From contig CAJJDN010000067.1 of the NCBI GenBank assembly GCA_905182985.1, positions 378,551 to 442,550 of the forward strand: DNA of 64,000 nt, read 5' to 3'. The position numbers and the translations under genes are program-made. The notes under the pieces were generated by a model. It had not been told where the DNA came from. It worked only from the letters and a program-made list of their open reading frames with translations, and ran no database searches. Positions 39,117-51,680 of the stretch are shown in pieces. Positions within the stretch are counted from its first letter, which is position 1; the number at the start of each line of letters is the position of its first letter. This DNA is from Paramecium sonneborni. Lineage: Eukaryota > Ciliophora > Oligohymenophorea > Peniculida > Parameciidae.

Positions 39117-41401
39117 TCAATAATTTATAGTGGTTTCTGGGCTTATGTAGGTAAATTAATAGAATCCTCCTGCTTCATTGAAATATTTCTTAAACATGTC
39201 ATCCTTTGCCAAAAGTGCTTCTTACTAAGGTTGATAAATGATGTTGTAAATACCTCACTCTATTCAATAACAAACCATAATAATAATGGATAGAATAACA
39301 TCAAAGAATTCCAGAAAACAGATCCAATATGCCACCATTAACCATAATATCTAGATAAAATAAATAATGTACTTGTATTCCCAATTATCATAATTAGTGA
39401 TTCCCTCCATTTAATAGGGACTATAATGAGGATGTCCCATACCTTAGGCAGTTTTAGCAACATTATCAGGTAAATAATATAATTTAAAGTGTATAGGAGG
39501 AGCAATCTCTTAAGGTGATCCTATATTTTATAATAATTGTATCATTACCTACTAAAGCTCTACTTGCTGGATCATGATGATAATATCGTGATTATTTTTG
39601 TAAAATTTGAGCATTCCTCAATAATCTCTTCATATTGTTTTATTAAAAGAAAATATTAATAATTTTATATCATTTCATTTATAAGTAACTCTAAGTTCCA
39701 AATCTTCTGAGTTCTAATCTCTGAATACTTAATGGACTGTTACTATAGTGAATTGTTTTACTCTTTGGTAAAACTTCATGGAATTTCAATTTTGATAATA
39801 TTTATTACGTTCTTTACTTTGTTGAAAAATGAGCACTCTTTTCTTGTTCTTCTTTAGTTTATGTAGTCAATCTATATTGAGTTCTTGCTGTGCTTGGTTG
39901 TTATTGACTTAAACTTTAAGATATCTCACTGTTTTTCAATTATGAAGGAAATCTGAAAAACAATTTAAAATAAGAATCGCGATCTATATAGTTTTAAGAT
40001 CCAATAGTTTTTTAATCAAAAAAAGTCTTGACTTAAGCATATGAACAATTTCTATCCTTAAATAATTTCTTAAATTATTCAAATGCCTTTTTCTCTTACT
40101 TCTTATAAAATTAATATTCCTTTATAATAAAATCTATAATACTACCATATCAGATTTCTCCTATTGAGGTTCTCTTCTCATCAAAGTACAATTATTTCTA
40201 ACTTTAACTTTGAGCATAGGCTTAACAAATTAATCTATTCCTTCTTAACCATTAATTTATTTAAGTTTATCATCTGCCATCTCTTCATAGTATCTCATCT
40301 TATTCAATCTGAATTAATGTATTGACTATAACAATGATAGAAAAACTGATTATGTTTTTTCATCCCAAAACCTCCTATAACATTTAATTAATGAATTACT
40401 TTATTATGTCTTCTCTACTGATTCTTAATATTTAACCACACTAACTTCTACAAATTATTGAGCATTTCACTTTCTACCATCTTATTGTAAATATATTGAA
40501 TAATTTTAAAATAAATGTCTTTCCATCATCCATTAAGAATGCTTCTTCACCAAAAAACTCTCCAGGTCCTAATACACATCTATTATTTAATTATTAATAT
40601 TACATGCTATGAGTAGATGATATTCCTTTTAATCTATGAGAATCATTTAATGTATATGTTACTTCGAAATTACTTTCTAAATAACATAATAGATATCGTA
40701 CCCTTCTCTCACTATATAAAAATTAGAGCAGTAATCATTCTATTTGATCACTGCTTAATTTAATGTTACTTAAATTGGTTCAAAATGATAACTGATTGTC
40801 TTTATTTCTCTAAATGACCATGATTATAAAAATGGGAACTAGAATTATGATAATATCTCTCATTATTACAGAACATAAAAACGATATTCGATCTTAGACT
40901 TTTTGTTATTCTTAAGCTCCCAATATTGCTTTAAAATGATGTTTCTCCATCACTGCTAACATACAATCTTCTTTTGCTATTATTGTTGCTGTTCGTTTAG
41001 CATTATCATTCAATAAAGCTAACTCTCCAAAACTATTTCCAGCTTTTAATACGTTCACTTCTTTCAATTCAAATCTATTGAAATCATCAGGACTTGGCAA
41101 TAAAATGAAAACTCCCACAGATCCTTTAAGAATTATATAGAATAGTGATCCTGAATCTCCAACATGAAACAATATCTTAAAATTATAAATTTATATTTAC
41201 TTCTTCTTTTTTTACAGTCTTGTAACTTAAAACTGACATACATCTCATAACTATATCAGGATTCTGAGATTGAAGATTCTTAAAAAATGTAATAGCCTCT
41301 ACTAATTATAAGAGATGGGTTAAATCACTTTATGTTCTTCTAGATGGAGCTATCTATATAAGTGAAAATTAATATTTTCTACTTGTAAAGTCTTAACACA
41401 T
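39117..41401 (-). CDS. Protein with two cyclic-nucleotide-binding domains
   Basis: About 740 aa. The first CNB domain (about 40900-41190) reads ILFHVGDSGSLFYIILKGSV, then GNSFGELALLNDNAKRTATI: the phosphate-binding cassette GELALL...RTA is intact. A second CNB-like domain (about 40450-40650) has VLGPGEFFGEEAFLMDDGK, where the Arg of the cassette is not evident. A short intron near 41175-41199 joins the first exons. The C-terminal 300 residues have no recognised domain and end SPETTINY. The arrangement recalls PKA regulatory subunits, but there is no visible N-terminal docking helix or inhibitor site, so a cAMP/cGMP effector of unknown type is the safer call. Confidence 0.82.
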
Positions 41402-41505
41402 AAATTTATTAACGAAGCTTTCTCATCAAAATTAGAGAAAGAAGTCATAAGAATAAAGAGTAAATTTAAAATAATTTATAAAAATAAATAACATTTTATT
41501 TAGAA

Positions 41506-42791
41506 TCATTTTCGGATAAAACTTTTTATTGTTTAGAATGCTCTAGCATTATTTCTATATTAAGGTAACAATTATTGACAAAGAGTACTATTGAGATCAG
41601 CTCCTAAAGGTGGTTTCCTTGTTGTTCTTCTTTCTGGACTTTAATTGTAAACATAATTTTAATGTATCTAAATAGGTTTGATGAGAGAATCTAAAATTAA
41701 TTTTATATATATATCTATATACCATTTTAATCTAAACAAAATGGAGACTTTATTTCTGGAAGCATCCAATTTTAATTTTTGCATCCTTTCTAAGGACTAA
41801 AGTTTTCTTATTATAATTTAGACTTTTCTTTCTATTTAAATTAAGAAGAGCCAATAACATTCTTGTCATTGTGTAATGATAAGTTTTTAGCTCGCGTTAT
41901 TCTATAATTTGCATCAAACAAATTGAAATTTTCTGTATCAAACATACTTCTTATGTCTTATTCTTAAGGATCTCTGCTCTAAGTTCTTTAAGGACTTATC
42001 GAAATTGATTGCTTAACATTAATTTATGTCTTTTTAGTTGGACTCTAATTGCCAAACATTGTAATATTTTTATTTGCATAAGGAGTTTCCATTGTTTAAG
42101 TAAGCTATAAAAATTTCAATTTTCTAGCTTTATCCACAAGAGTTGTTATTTCCATAATTGGCAAAGACTTAGACTAAATAAATCTTTAATTTCTTTCTAA
42201 ACTGGATAAAAAAAGTCTCTCTACATTTTCAAGCTTTGATTAATGATAAACAATTAGATTTGAACAGTATTATCTAAATTAATAGTTAAAGAATTACTTG
42301 TTCAAAAGCATGATATCATAAAGTTTCCAAAAATCAATATCATAAAATTAAAACAATGATCGATTTTATTAACTATTCAATTACCATGGGGGAATTGATC
42401 TTTTCATCTATATTTATGGACTGTCTTCATTTTATTAAAATGATTGCATTTCACATCTTTTCTGAACTTTACTTAGTATAACAGCAAAATTCTATGCTTT
42501 TTAATTTAGAATATCTCTTATGCTCAAAACATAATTTATAGCATTTTAATTCTTGCATTTCTCAAGTAATTCTGATACTCTAATTTAAAAACGGAGGAAC
42601 AATCTGCTTGTTTAAAATAATAACTAAAACTTTTTATCATGATCTTGTAGTTAATAGTATTTGTATTTATCAACTAGTTGAAGTATTGTTGTTTCTAAAT
42701 CATTCTCTTTTTGATCAATAAATAATTAGATTCCTCTAAAGATAACATCCAAATCATCTGGATTAACTTCATTCAATTTATTTATTTCCAT
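41506..42791 (-). CDS. Uncharacterised helical protein
   Basis: The start is ATG 42791 and the stop TGA 41506-41508. The N-terminal half is helical and Leu/Gln-rich (LNEVNPDDLDVIFRGIQLF). The C-terminal half is Ser/Lys/Gln-rich with short motifs such as GADLNSTLCQQLLPQYRN near the end. A 33-nt intron near 41696-41728 is needed. The remaining length is not a multiple of three, so one more intron or a different start is likely. No domain recognised. Confidence 0.65.
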
Positions 42792-42796
42792 TTTAT

Positions 42797-43138
42797 ATGA
42801 AATAAAAACTTTATAAATGGTTCACTCTTGACGACATACAACAAGGTCATATTACTATTTATCTCTAATTGTATTAACAATAACCAAAAGAATTTGGAGA
42901 GTGGTAATAAATTACAGGTATCGATCTCTTAACAAAAAATAAGAAACAAATCGAATTATCATATCATTAACCAATTGTTAATAATTCAATATATTCAATC
43001 ATGGGAGTTGCATATTATGATGAAAAAGATAATTGTTTTAAAATCACCATCGAACATTTAAATGAATTATATGACTTTAACTCAGAATTGCATCAATATA
43101 CATATGAATAAATTTAAAAATTAACTAAATAACAATGA
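42797..43138 (+). CDS. Short ORF resembling an MSH5 N-terminal segment
   Basis: A 113-aa intronless frame from ATG 42797 to TGA 43136. The segment SIYSIMGVAYYDEKDNCFKI resembles the start of MutS homologue MSH5, where a G(I/V)AYYD motif opens the connector-like region. Nothing after the stop continues the MutS fold, and no ATPase is present. It could be a truncated duplicate left by a genome duplication, or a small unrelated protein. Its ATG lies only 5 bp from the ATG of the divergent gene at 42791, which leaves no room for 5' leaders and makes at least one of the two starts doubtful. Confidence 0.4.
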
Positions 43139-43627
43139 ATAAATATTATCTTGTAAATTACTTAAATATGATTAAATAAGAAAAATCATCCTTAATTCAT
43201 TCAAACATCCTTCTTTAAATTGTTTAAATTCTTATATATTTATTTTTATAAAACTAAGTTAATTTTTAATCAAATAAATAAATAACATTTCAAAATATCT
43301 ATTTTTCATACATAATATATAATCCTAACTTATTTTAGTTTTTTTAAAAACAACATATCTAAGTTCAATAAAATTCCATCAATTTTAAAATGAATCAGCA
43401 GATCTAATTTATTATATGAAAAAAATTAAGGTGTATATTTATTTTTTCATAAATACGAGATCGATATTATTGAATAATAAAATTATTAATTATTATAATT
43501 TATTTATTAAAAAAAATTAGAGTCTCATTTAGAAGATATAGAAATGATAAAATAAATAATAATATATTTTTAATTTTGACATTCTCAGACTGAGCCAAAA
43601 AATTAAATTTCACAGTGTAGATAAGAA
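43139..43627. other. AT-rich spacer, nothing recognised
   Basis: About 490 bp, very AT-rich with A and T runs. No ORF over a few dozen codons, no RNA gene and no repeat identified. Confidence 0.5.
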
Positions 43628-43822
43628 ATGATTGAAATTAAATTAAATATCGAAAGCTATAATCCACAAAATGAAATAAGAGATAGAAGAAGTATAAAAA
43701 ATACATAAAAGTCTAAAGAGAAGTAAGATATAGTTTCAAGTGTATAGAAAAAGGTTATTTATAAAGATTCAAATAGATCGAATACTTAAAGACTATTTCA
43801 TTTGAAAGATCTAATTTCGTGA
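43628..43822 (+). CDS. Possible small basic protein
   Basis: A 64-codon frame from ATG 43628 to TGA 43820, Lys/Ser/Asn-rich (SYNPQNEIRDRRSIKNTQKS). A 32-nt GT...AG segment at about 43819-43850 could be an intron that would extend the product to a TGA near 43926. It is convergent with the dynein intermediate chain gene ending at 43955. No homology known. Confidence 0.35.
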
Positions 43823-43954
43823 TTTAAATTAAGATTTAAAAATATGTTAGAAATAGATTATTTAATCAATCGATAGTAAAAATAGATAAAAAAGTATAAA
43901 AATAAGAAATAATGGAAGTAAATTGATACATTTTTCTAGCATCATATATTAAAT

Positions 43955-46321
43955 TCAATAATAATTTAAATTTTGAATATAACCTTTATTCATTTCTTAC
44001 CTTTTGTAGCAGTTTTCATCCTCTGGTTTTACACCAACACCTAGTAGAGCATCTTTAAATTTTTAGTATTCATTCTCAAAGTTTGCTGTTTCATCTAACA
44101 CTTTGGTCTATGAAAGAATAATATAAATATTGATACATCTCCAGATTATTTGTTTTCTTTAACATGTTATGCTTGAATTTCTCTTTCAATTTATTATTTA
44201 GCTTATGATTCTCTGACTTTGAATCTATCAGAATAGTAATTTACTCTTTTAACTTCTCTTTCCCAGAATAACCTCATAGCTTTGACTTCAATTCCTAAAT
44301 CTTTACACAAAATTCAAGTCGATGTAAGGTACCATCAGAATCTCCAACAGCAACAATATGAGCCATATTATCATTGAATTTTAATGATGTAATAGCACAT
44401 GCAACTACTTAAAATTATAAAGTCCATTTATGCGATTAATCAAGCATATCCCAAACATCTAAATTACCATCAGTTTTTCCAATAATAATAACACCAGCAC
44501 GATAAGGAGAGAATCCACCACATGTAATTTGGGCTTATTTCATGATTAGACTTTCAAAGATAGGAAAAATGACATTATGTTTCCAAACACAGAAATTGAA
44601 ATCAAATAATGTTAGTATAACATCTTCAAAAATGGACTTACATCCAAAGCAATAGGTGGTCTCATACTTCTTTATTATTACCAAATTGAGGAAACTAATT
44701 AATTTTTTTACCCTTCTTCTCCTTATTTTTCTCCCCAATCTAGAATAAATACTTCACCTTCATCTGATGTTCCTGATAAAGTAGGTTTTTTTTTAATCTA
44801 TTAGAATAAAATTAGAAATATTACTTTTTCTAAATTAAATTTATCCTCCACCCATCATTCCTTCTGTTCGATACAATTATATTACATAAGTAGCTTTCCA
44901 AAATAATTGTTTAAATCTCTGAGAAGTTCAATAATTATGATTCATACATCTTATTATGTTTTCTTACTATCTTTATCAATCAATCTACTATCCCAAAATC
45001 AAATTTATCCATCTGAACTAATACTAGCAAATTAATATGTTTCTTAAGAAGATGTAAGTATAAGATGATTAAAATGTTTCTTATCAAAATCCACTCCAAT
45101 AGGAAACCATTTCACAGCTAAAACAGAATTCTTATGAGATGCAACTTGTTTTCTTAAAACTTCATTTGAAGAACCTGCTTAATAAGAAGCAGGATCTTAT
45201 AAAGCTGAAACCATTTTAGGTTGAAGTTCTTATATTTCATCTGAAAAATAGTGAGAATTGTATAAAGACTTCTTTCTTATTTAGTTTTTTAAGTTTTATA
45301 GAAGCAAAGACAGAAAGAGCTGTACATAACATTACTTAACCATTAATAGTACCACCTACTATAATATTAGGATCTTTTGGATTAAATTCAAAAGAAAGTA
45401 TCTCAAGTGGAGATTATAATAGAAGAACTGGTTCTATAGAATGGATATCTTCAAAATCCCAAAATACTTTATGAGATTTAAGTTAATAGATAGCTCTCTC
45501 TTCAAAGAGGAGATTTTCTACAAAAGATTCTGCAACAATATATTTAGATTTAATAGCTTAACTAGTTGGTTAGAATTGAATGCATTATATCTTTTTAGCT
45601 TTACAATTTAAGTAACTGAAACTTTTCATTTCTATAATTACATTAGTAATTTCAGTATTTTAATCTATAATAAAATATTTGACTATAATACCTCCATTTT
45701 ATTCTGATAGTGATAACACATTGAAATCATCTTAATATATATCAATAGTTTCATTTGATTATATTGCTTCTTCCATAATTGGATAAACTGTTACTAAAAA
45801 TTTACGCAATTAAAAATCTTCATCTGATAATTATTGTTATCTCTCGTCTCCTTCATCAACTTGTAAAGCCTTATTAATTTTTCTATTCCAGACTGTCTAA
45901 GAACTTGCGTCTTAAAATGGATTGCATCCTTAAATGCCCATTTCAATAACCTTATTTTTAAGAAGTTAAAGAGGATCCTTATCTAAGGCTTTGATCTCAC
46001 CTGTTCTTTCTGAAGTCTCTTAATCACTAAATTTGAATGTCAAACTAAATTTTTATTTAACAAACTTACCCAAATTCTTTTCTCTTTTTAATAAATTACA
46101 TCTTAATGAATAGTCTATCTTTTAATGTAAAAGACTAGATTTCCTTGTTTAGTCAATAAATTTTTCAATTTAGCTAAATTGTTTCATCTTCATGATCTGT
46201 CTTAAATGGTCTAGGTTCAAGGGGCTTCTATTCTACAAAATCTTCATCTTCTGAAAAATCTTATTTTGAATATAGAATTTATATTCATATCTTCCTACTC
46301 ATCAGATTCATGTTTGCTCAT
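43955..46321 (-). CDS. DNAI3: WD-repeat dynein intermediate chain, DNAI3/IC140-like
   Basis: An axonemal inner-arm (I1/f) dynein intermediate chain by family. The N-terminal half has SQTVWNRKINKALQVDEGDE and FLVTVYPIMEEAIQSNETID, matching the WDR63/IC140 pattern upstream of the propeller. WD repeats follow; the block SFEFNPKDPNIIVGGTINGQ is the most diagnostic. More repeats run through about 44300-45200, and a charged coiled-coil tail ends near VGVKPEDENC. The C-terminal TGA is at 43955. The 5' end is uncertain: ATG 46321 starts an acidic frame that needs introns I could not place, while ATG 46248 opens a different frame that stays open. At least one 25-nt intron lies near 46047-46071. Confidence 0.8.
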
Positions 46322-46437
46322 TTAATAATATGAATATTAAAAAAATTAGTGGGATTGCATAATCATTAATTTTGATTGCATACTTAAGTATAAACCCCAC
46401 TCATTATTAACTTGTATTGACATCTACAGGAGTCCTG

Positions 46438-48684
46438 ATGTAAATACTTGTTTTGAAATGGAAGAAACATGAAGACATTATTACTGAAATATCTTAAATA
46501 TTGCTAACAGTACCAATGGGGATCATTTTAAAAGATGTTTGTAGCACATTAATTGTATCTTTACAACTTATACATATGAAACCATCTAAATTTCTATTAC
46601 TTAAATTTTCTTATGTAATCATTTTCGGAATCATTATACATGGTCAAGTCTCAGATATTATTTTGATATGCTTGTCTTTCCTTACATTTACACTTGATGT
46701 TAAATTAGATTAACCTTAATTTTCATATTCACCATGCTAACTCTCATCCAAAAAATTAAGAGAAGAGAATGAACTTGATAAAACAGATAAATCTGATAAA
46801 ATACATTTACAATCTATAGCTTATAGTGATAATTAAGCTGGACATAGAACTAGTGCTAAGTGTATATTGATTTTCATTTTATTTTAGATTAATTTCTCTA
46901 AATTCTTGATGAATTTCCTGATGGTGTGGCTCTAATCATTTTTGATGAAAATCGATTACCATAAGTTGATTTCTGCAATTAAACCATGATGAATCTATTA
47001 AATACAACATAATAAGATTTATTGAGTTCTTTGATGTCTCTCAAAAATCTACATATTATGAAAAGAAATCAATAAACTTAAGATCTAGCAACCTCAATCT
47101 CAACATATAAAAGTATGTATTCACCAGAAAAGAATAAAATTGGAATTGTTAGATCTATGTATAGAGCTTCAACTACTGTTCAGAATCATAAAAATGAATA
47201 GTTCATTAATACAAAATTAAAATTCTCAAAAAATGTAAACTTTTCACTTACGATAGCCTTTTAAAATGGCCCTAGAATAAGCTATTCTCTAAATCCATTC
47301 ACAAGAGGTACAGTCACTTTTAACAAAAACATAAATTGGTTTTGATCTGCATACTATTTTGAATGGATACACAACATCATAATCAAAAAAAGATATTTGC
47401 ATTGAAATCAAATTGTTTATCTCCTACCTCAATGATTAACCATAATTATTAATCCTAACAAGAGATGTTTCATATAAAGATTACATTAAGTCCATTAATC
47501 AACATAGTAAAGCTAAATCAAATACTTTAAATTTTGTTTCTCATGAAATTAGAACTCCAATTAGATGTATCATTTAGTTGTTGGAAGAAATAGAATAAAA
47601 AAATGATACCATCAAAAATGTACTTTGGAATTGTTATTATTTATTAAATTTTAGTCATGATTTGCTAGATCTAGCTTAAATCAAAGTGGGTAAATTTAAA
47701 TTATAAAAAATTAACTTCAATTTAGAATAATTGATTTTACAATTATTTGATTTATTTAGGGTAGAAGCAAAAAAAAAACAAATTGCTTTAAAATTAGAAT
47801 ATGATGAAGAAGCTCCAAAATAAATATGTAATGATGATGTTAGAATAAAATAAGTGTTAATAAATTTAATTGGAAATGCATTTAAATTCACTTTTGAAGG
47901 CAGTATTACAGTAAGTGTTGTAAATCAAAAAGATGGTACTTTAGCAATTAAAATAAGTGACACTGGTTTAGGAATAAGAGAAGAAGATAGAAAGAAATTA
48001 ATAAAAGCATTTGGTAGATTAGAAGACGATGAAACTAAATAATTTAATAGATCTGGTGTTGGATTAGGGTTACTGATTAGTAATATGATCTGCAAATCTC
48101 TATCTAAAAAAGATTCTGGTATCAAAATTGAATCAGAATTATATAAAGGCAGTTCTTTTTCATTTGAAATAGATTATGAAACTGAATTTGATACTGTGAT
48201 TATTTGTGGTAATGAGAGCAATAATGATGAAGAAAATTAAATGGAAAATGAAGCATAACCAAGAATCCAACGTATTTATTCAAATCAACCTTTTCGATAG
48301 AGAGAATTACTCATTATAGATGATAATCAATTTAATATTGATATTTTGATTAAATTATTTAATCAAAAGGGAATCACTCGTATTGATTATGCTATAAATT
48401 GTTAACATGCATTAAAAATTTTAGATGAAAAAATAAGAAATCATATATATTATAGAGTTATTCTCTTAGATATTGAAATGCCAATTATTGATGGTTTTGG
48501 CACTGCTAAAATGATAAAACAATAAGTTAATGACACTATGGCAACTATGCCTATTCTTATTGCTGTAAGTGGACATGGAATGCATATGAAACAAAAAGCT
48601 TTAAATAATGGATTTGTGGATTATTACGAAAAACCATTAAAAATTTATGACATTGAAGAGATCATCACTCGTTATCTACAATGA
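46438..48684 (+). CDS. Hybrid histidine kinase with receiver domain
   Basis: A second two-component sensor, about 730 aa, unlike the one at 10.7-13.5 kb. The N-terminus has hydrophobic segments (FSYVIIFGIIIHG, IILICLSFLTFTL) marking a membrane region. A PAS-like stretch follows (LDEFPDGVALIIFDENRLPQ). The phosphoacceptor helix is SHEIRTPIRCI; the ATPase has LINLIGNAFKFTFEG, SDTGLGI and GVGLGLLI. The receiver has LLIIDDNQFN, phospho-Asp in ILLDIEMPIIDGF, and YYEKPLK. Introns include a 26-nt one near 46863-46888, and at least one more is needed. The stop is TGA 48682. Confidence 0.88.
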
Positions 48685-48731
48685 TTTAATTTTTTATAAA
48701 AATACTAATTTAAATTAAAATTATCGTTAAG

Positions 48732-49164
48732 ATGTTTGCTTGTTGTGGAAAAAAGAAGAAAGATCGGAAGCATGTTTCTTTAGGGAATCTTCATTAGTTA
48801 AATTTAATTTGTTAAGATGGACTATACTTTGATAAGAATCTTAAAATACTTACAGAATTCAATAAAACCAATGTATTCCAAATTTATTTAATTGTGTATA
48901 GTTTAGTGATACCTAAAGAGGAAATTGCAAATATTATTGTCCAATATGTTTTAAATATTATGACTGTATGATCCAAACATATTTTCAATAGGTATGTTAA
49001 ATACAACATGCTGTTCCAATTATGTCTGTCATATTTGTGCAGTTTAATCTCTAGCAAACAAAATGTACAATTGTCATTATTGTCGAAAAGAGCAATGTAA
49101 ATATGTAGATGTTGATCCTACACATTAGTTAAAAATATACATAGATTCACATACTAAAATATGA
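48732..49164 (+). CDS. RING-like zinc-finger protein (Sip5-type)
   Basis: A 125-aa protein; introns of 29 and 26 nt (near 48872 and 48967) leave exactly 126 codons to TGA 49162. After a Cys/Lys-rich start (MFACCGKKKK, possibly lipid-modified) comes a zinc-binding module: CPICFKYYDCMLNTT, CCSNYVCHICAVQ, CHYCRKEQC. The spacing of these Cys pairs, including CC before a CxxC, resembles the Sip5-type finger more than a classical RING with a His ligand. E3 ligase activity is possible but not shown. The stop is only 25 bp before the Rab start. Confidence 0.82.
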
Positions 49165-49189
49165 AATTTATATTAATTAATATATACAA

Positions 49190-49886
49190 ATGTAAAAAGT
49201 TGATTACATCTTTAAGATTGTACTCATTGGATCATAGAATGTAGGCAAATCTTCAATTATGGCCAGATTTATTGATCAAGTTTTTAATGATAGTTACCTT
49301 TCCACAGTTGGAGTTGATTTCAGAATTAAAACACTTTCCATATAAGATAAAACGTAAATAAAAACCTACGCTTATTAGAATTAAAATGCAGATTTGGGAC
49401 ACTGCTGGATAGGAACGATTTTAGGCTTTAACATAATCTCATTACAAAGGAGCTCATGGTTGCATTGCTGTATATGATGTTACAAGTGAAAGGTAATACT
49501 CCAAAATCATATTACTTAATAGATCATTTGAAGATGCTAAAAAATTCTTAAAGTTAGTAATTGAAGAACATGGTTTGATTCCTGAAGCATGCTATTTAAT
49601 TGCCAATAAAGTTGATTTAATCAATAAAAGAGTGGTATTTAAATTCTAATTATTCTAGATTCTTGTCAAGAGTGGAAGTGATTTTGCATAAGATTTAGGA
49701 GTTAATTATTTAGAAACTTCTGCCAAAACAGGAGATAATGTAAATTAATTATTTTTGGAATTGGGCAAAATTATCTTAAATTTAGTGGATCAGAAACGCA
49801 CAAATGCCTAACCGCCGGAAAATGATACGAAATTAAGAACATTGGATACATAAAAAATAGAATAGGAACAAAGTTGTAAGTGCTGA
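49190..49886 (+). CDS. Rab-family small GTPase
   Basis: A 205-aa membrane-traffic GTPase. Three introns (25, 30 and 24 nt) leave exactly 206 codons. The G motifs are all present: P-loop GSQNVGKSS, switch I STVGVDF, WDTAGQERFQALT, ANKVDLI (NKxD) and ETSAK. The C-terminus ends SCKC, a CxC double-prenylation signal. Subfamily: the RFQALT/SHYKGAHG switch II region and TVGVDF resemble Rab1/Rab8-like proteins, but the subtype is not certain. The Gln of the catalytic WDTAGQ is encoded by TAG, so only the ciliate code keeps it intact. Confidence 0.92.
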
Positions 49887-50091
49887 AATCTATATGTTTA
49901 AAATCAATAGAATTTATTAGTTATTTTCTTATATAAAAAAATTGATCCAATCTATATACTTTATTATATTTTTAGCATTATCCAAGTAATATTTTATTGA
50001 TATACTACATAATTTATATACTGCCAATTTTTATATAAAAGATAATTGCTTAGCTTAAATAAATTTAATATACCATAATTAAGTTTTAATT

Positions 50092-50659
50092 ATGATATCA
50101 AAAAGCAGAGTGTTATTAACTTTAAGTAAGCCATAAATAACTTACTCGTTCTCCTTAAGTATAAAATTGATCGTATAAAGTTAATAAGCTTAGAAATTAA
50201 GTTTTTAAAGGATCGATATATAGAGCCATTGGTATTTTAGCAGGAATTTAAGTAAGTGCAACATTTATTTCACATTATTTTGTTGATAAATAAGTGATTT
50301 TCCCTGTTGAAGATTATTTATAAAACGATAGGATTAAGGAAAATCAACATTACTCAATAGCTGGAATAATAAAACCTGGATCTATAGAAATAAAAAGAGG
50401 TACTTTGGATGTGAAGTTCATTCTTACAAATTTTGAAGATGATATTTCTGTTATCTATAGGGGGGAAACTAAATATGAATTTAAAGAAGGAGAAACAATA
50501 GTTATTACTGCATATACTCCTGATTTAAAAAATAAAAAAAGAATAATAGGTCTTGATTATTAGACTAAACATTCAATGGATGGATATATGTGGGAAGATA
50601 AAGTGGGAGTCAATCGTAATAATTATGGACTCAATTCTAAATTATAATCTTAATTATGA
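50092..50659 (+). CDS. CCME: Mitochondrial cytochrome c heme chaperone CcmE
   Basis: A 181-aa protein; one 22-nt intron at 50159-50180 leaves exactly 182 codons to TGA 50657. The first 35 residues are basic and lack acidic residues, as in a mitochondrial presequence. A single membrane helix follows (AIGILAGIQVSATFISHYFV). The periplasm-like OB-fold domain matches bacterial CcmE: YSIAGIIKPGSIEIKRGTL, then VKFILTNFEDDISVIYRGET, then KYEFKEGETIVITAY. The heme-attachment region is TKHSMDGYMW; the His is present but spaced one residue further from the Tyr than in the bacterial KHDENY. CcmE carries heme for System I cytochrome c maturation, which ciliate mitochondria use. Confidence 0.85.
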
Positions 50660-50667
50660 AACAATAT

Positions 50668-51648
50668 TCATTTATTTAAGTATTTGTTACTATTATCTTC
50701 TAATCCTCTTTTTTTTGATTTATTTTTGATATTATTATTAGGTTGATTATTATTTGATTTTAATTCTTCGATCTCTTATTTTAAAGTTTGTATTAATTAC
50801 TTTTATTATTATCTAATAAATTCACTTTTTTCAAAATTTTCTTATAATCTTTATTATTCTTATTCTATTTGGCTTTATTTTTCATTTTATTATAAAGCTT
50901 TCTTTAATTTTTTATTTAACTAATCTATTTATGATTACATTTATTAATTTTTTTATTTTTCCTTGATTAATTAAGCTCTATCATCTTCCCATTATTTTCT
51001 TAATTGAGAGACCTTGATTTGTAATGATTAAACATCTTATTATTAACTGCTGATGCCTCTTTATAAAGAAGTTTGAGATTTTTCTTTACTTTTTGATTTG
51101 GCTTGACTTAAAGATTTCCTTTAAGCTTTAGAATGTGATAATTTATTTTCTGCACTTTCAATATTCTTTTCTAATTATTAGAATTTATTCTTTCTTTCCT
51201 CATGAAAAGAAGATTTATTAAGTGTTTTGGTTGAATGTTCTTACTCTGTAAATTTAATCTGTTTTTTATGTGATGATTAAATATGATTATATTTATTCTT
51301 TAAAGGTGTTTCTTCATCTGAATCTTTAGCATCTTATTGCTATACTAATAGATTTGGTTAGATTTGTTTTTCAATATTTTTTTGAATTCTTGCTTCAATA
51401 TTAACAATTTTATCTTATATTTCATTAAGGTCACCATTAGTAGTTCGTTTAGTTAAAGTTGTAGGATTATTACTTAATGCTCTGATACTAGATTATTAAA
51501 TTGATTCCTATTCAAAATAAGTTGATGGCTATGTTTTTTGAAGATAACTTGGAACATTATTAAATTTAAGCATATCAAGTTCCTTGTCTAAGAGAGTATT
51601 GAGAAAACTTAGTTTCTCTTATGGAATAGGACTTTGATTTTATTGCAT
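50668..51648 (-). CDS. Coiled-coil protein, 326 aa
   Basis: An intronless frame of exactly 327 codons from ATG 51648 to TGA 50668. The N-terminal 90 residues are Ser/Thr/Gln-rich with a short hydrophobic helix (LSFLNTLLDKELDML). The rest is charged and Gln-rich coiled coil (QLNKKLKKALQQNEK). The C-terminus is Asn/Lys-rich. The stop lies 8 bp from that of convergent CcmE. No family recognised. Confidence 0.75.
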
Positions 51649-51680
51649 TTGAAAATTTAAAATATATTACAGTTGTCATT

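Noticed and set aside
43139..43627. Possible continuation of the MSH5-like frame by splicing
   Set aside because: No GT...AG segment bridges the TGA at 43136 into a MutS-like frame.
50073..50094. Palindrome CATAATTAA/TTAATTATG over the CcmE start
   Set aside because: AT-only palindromes are frequent here; no evidence that it regulates.
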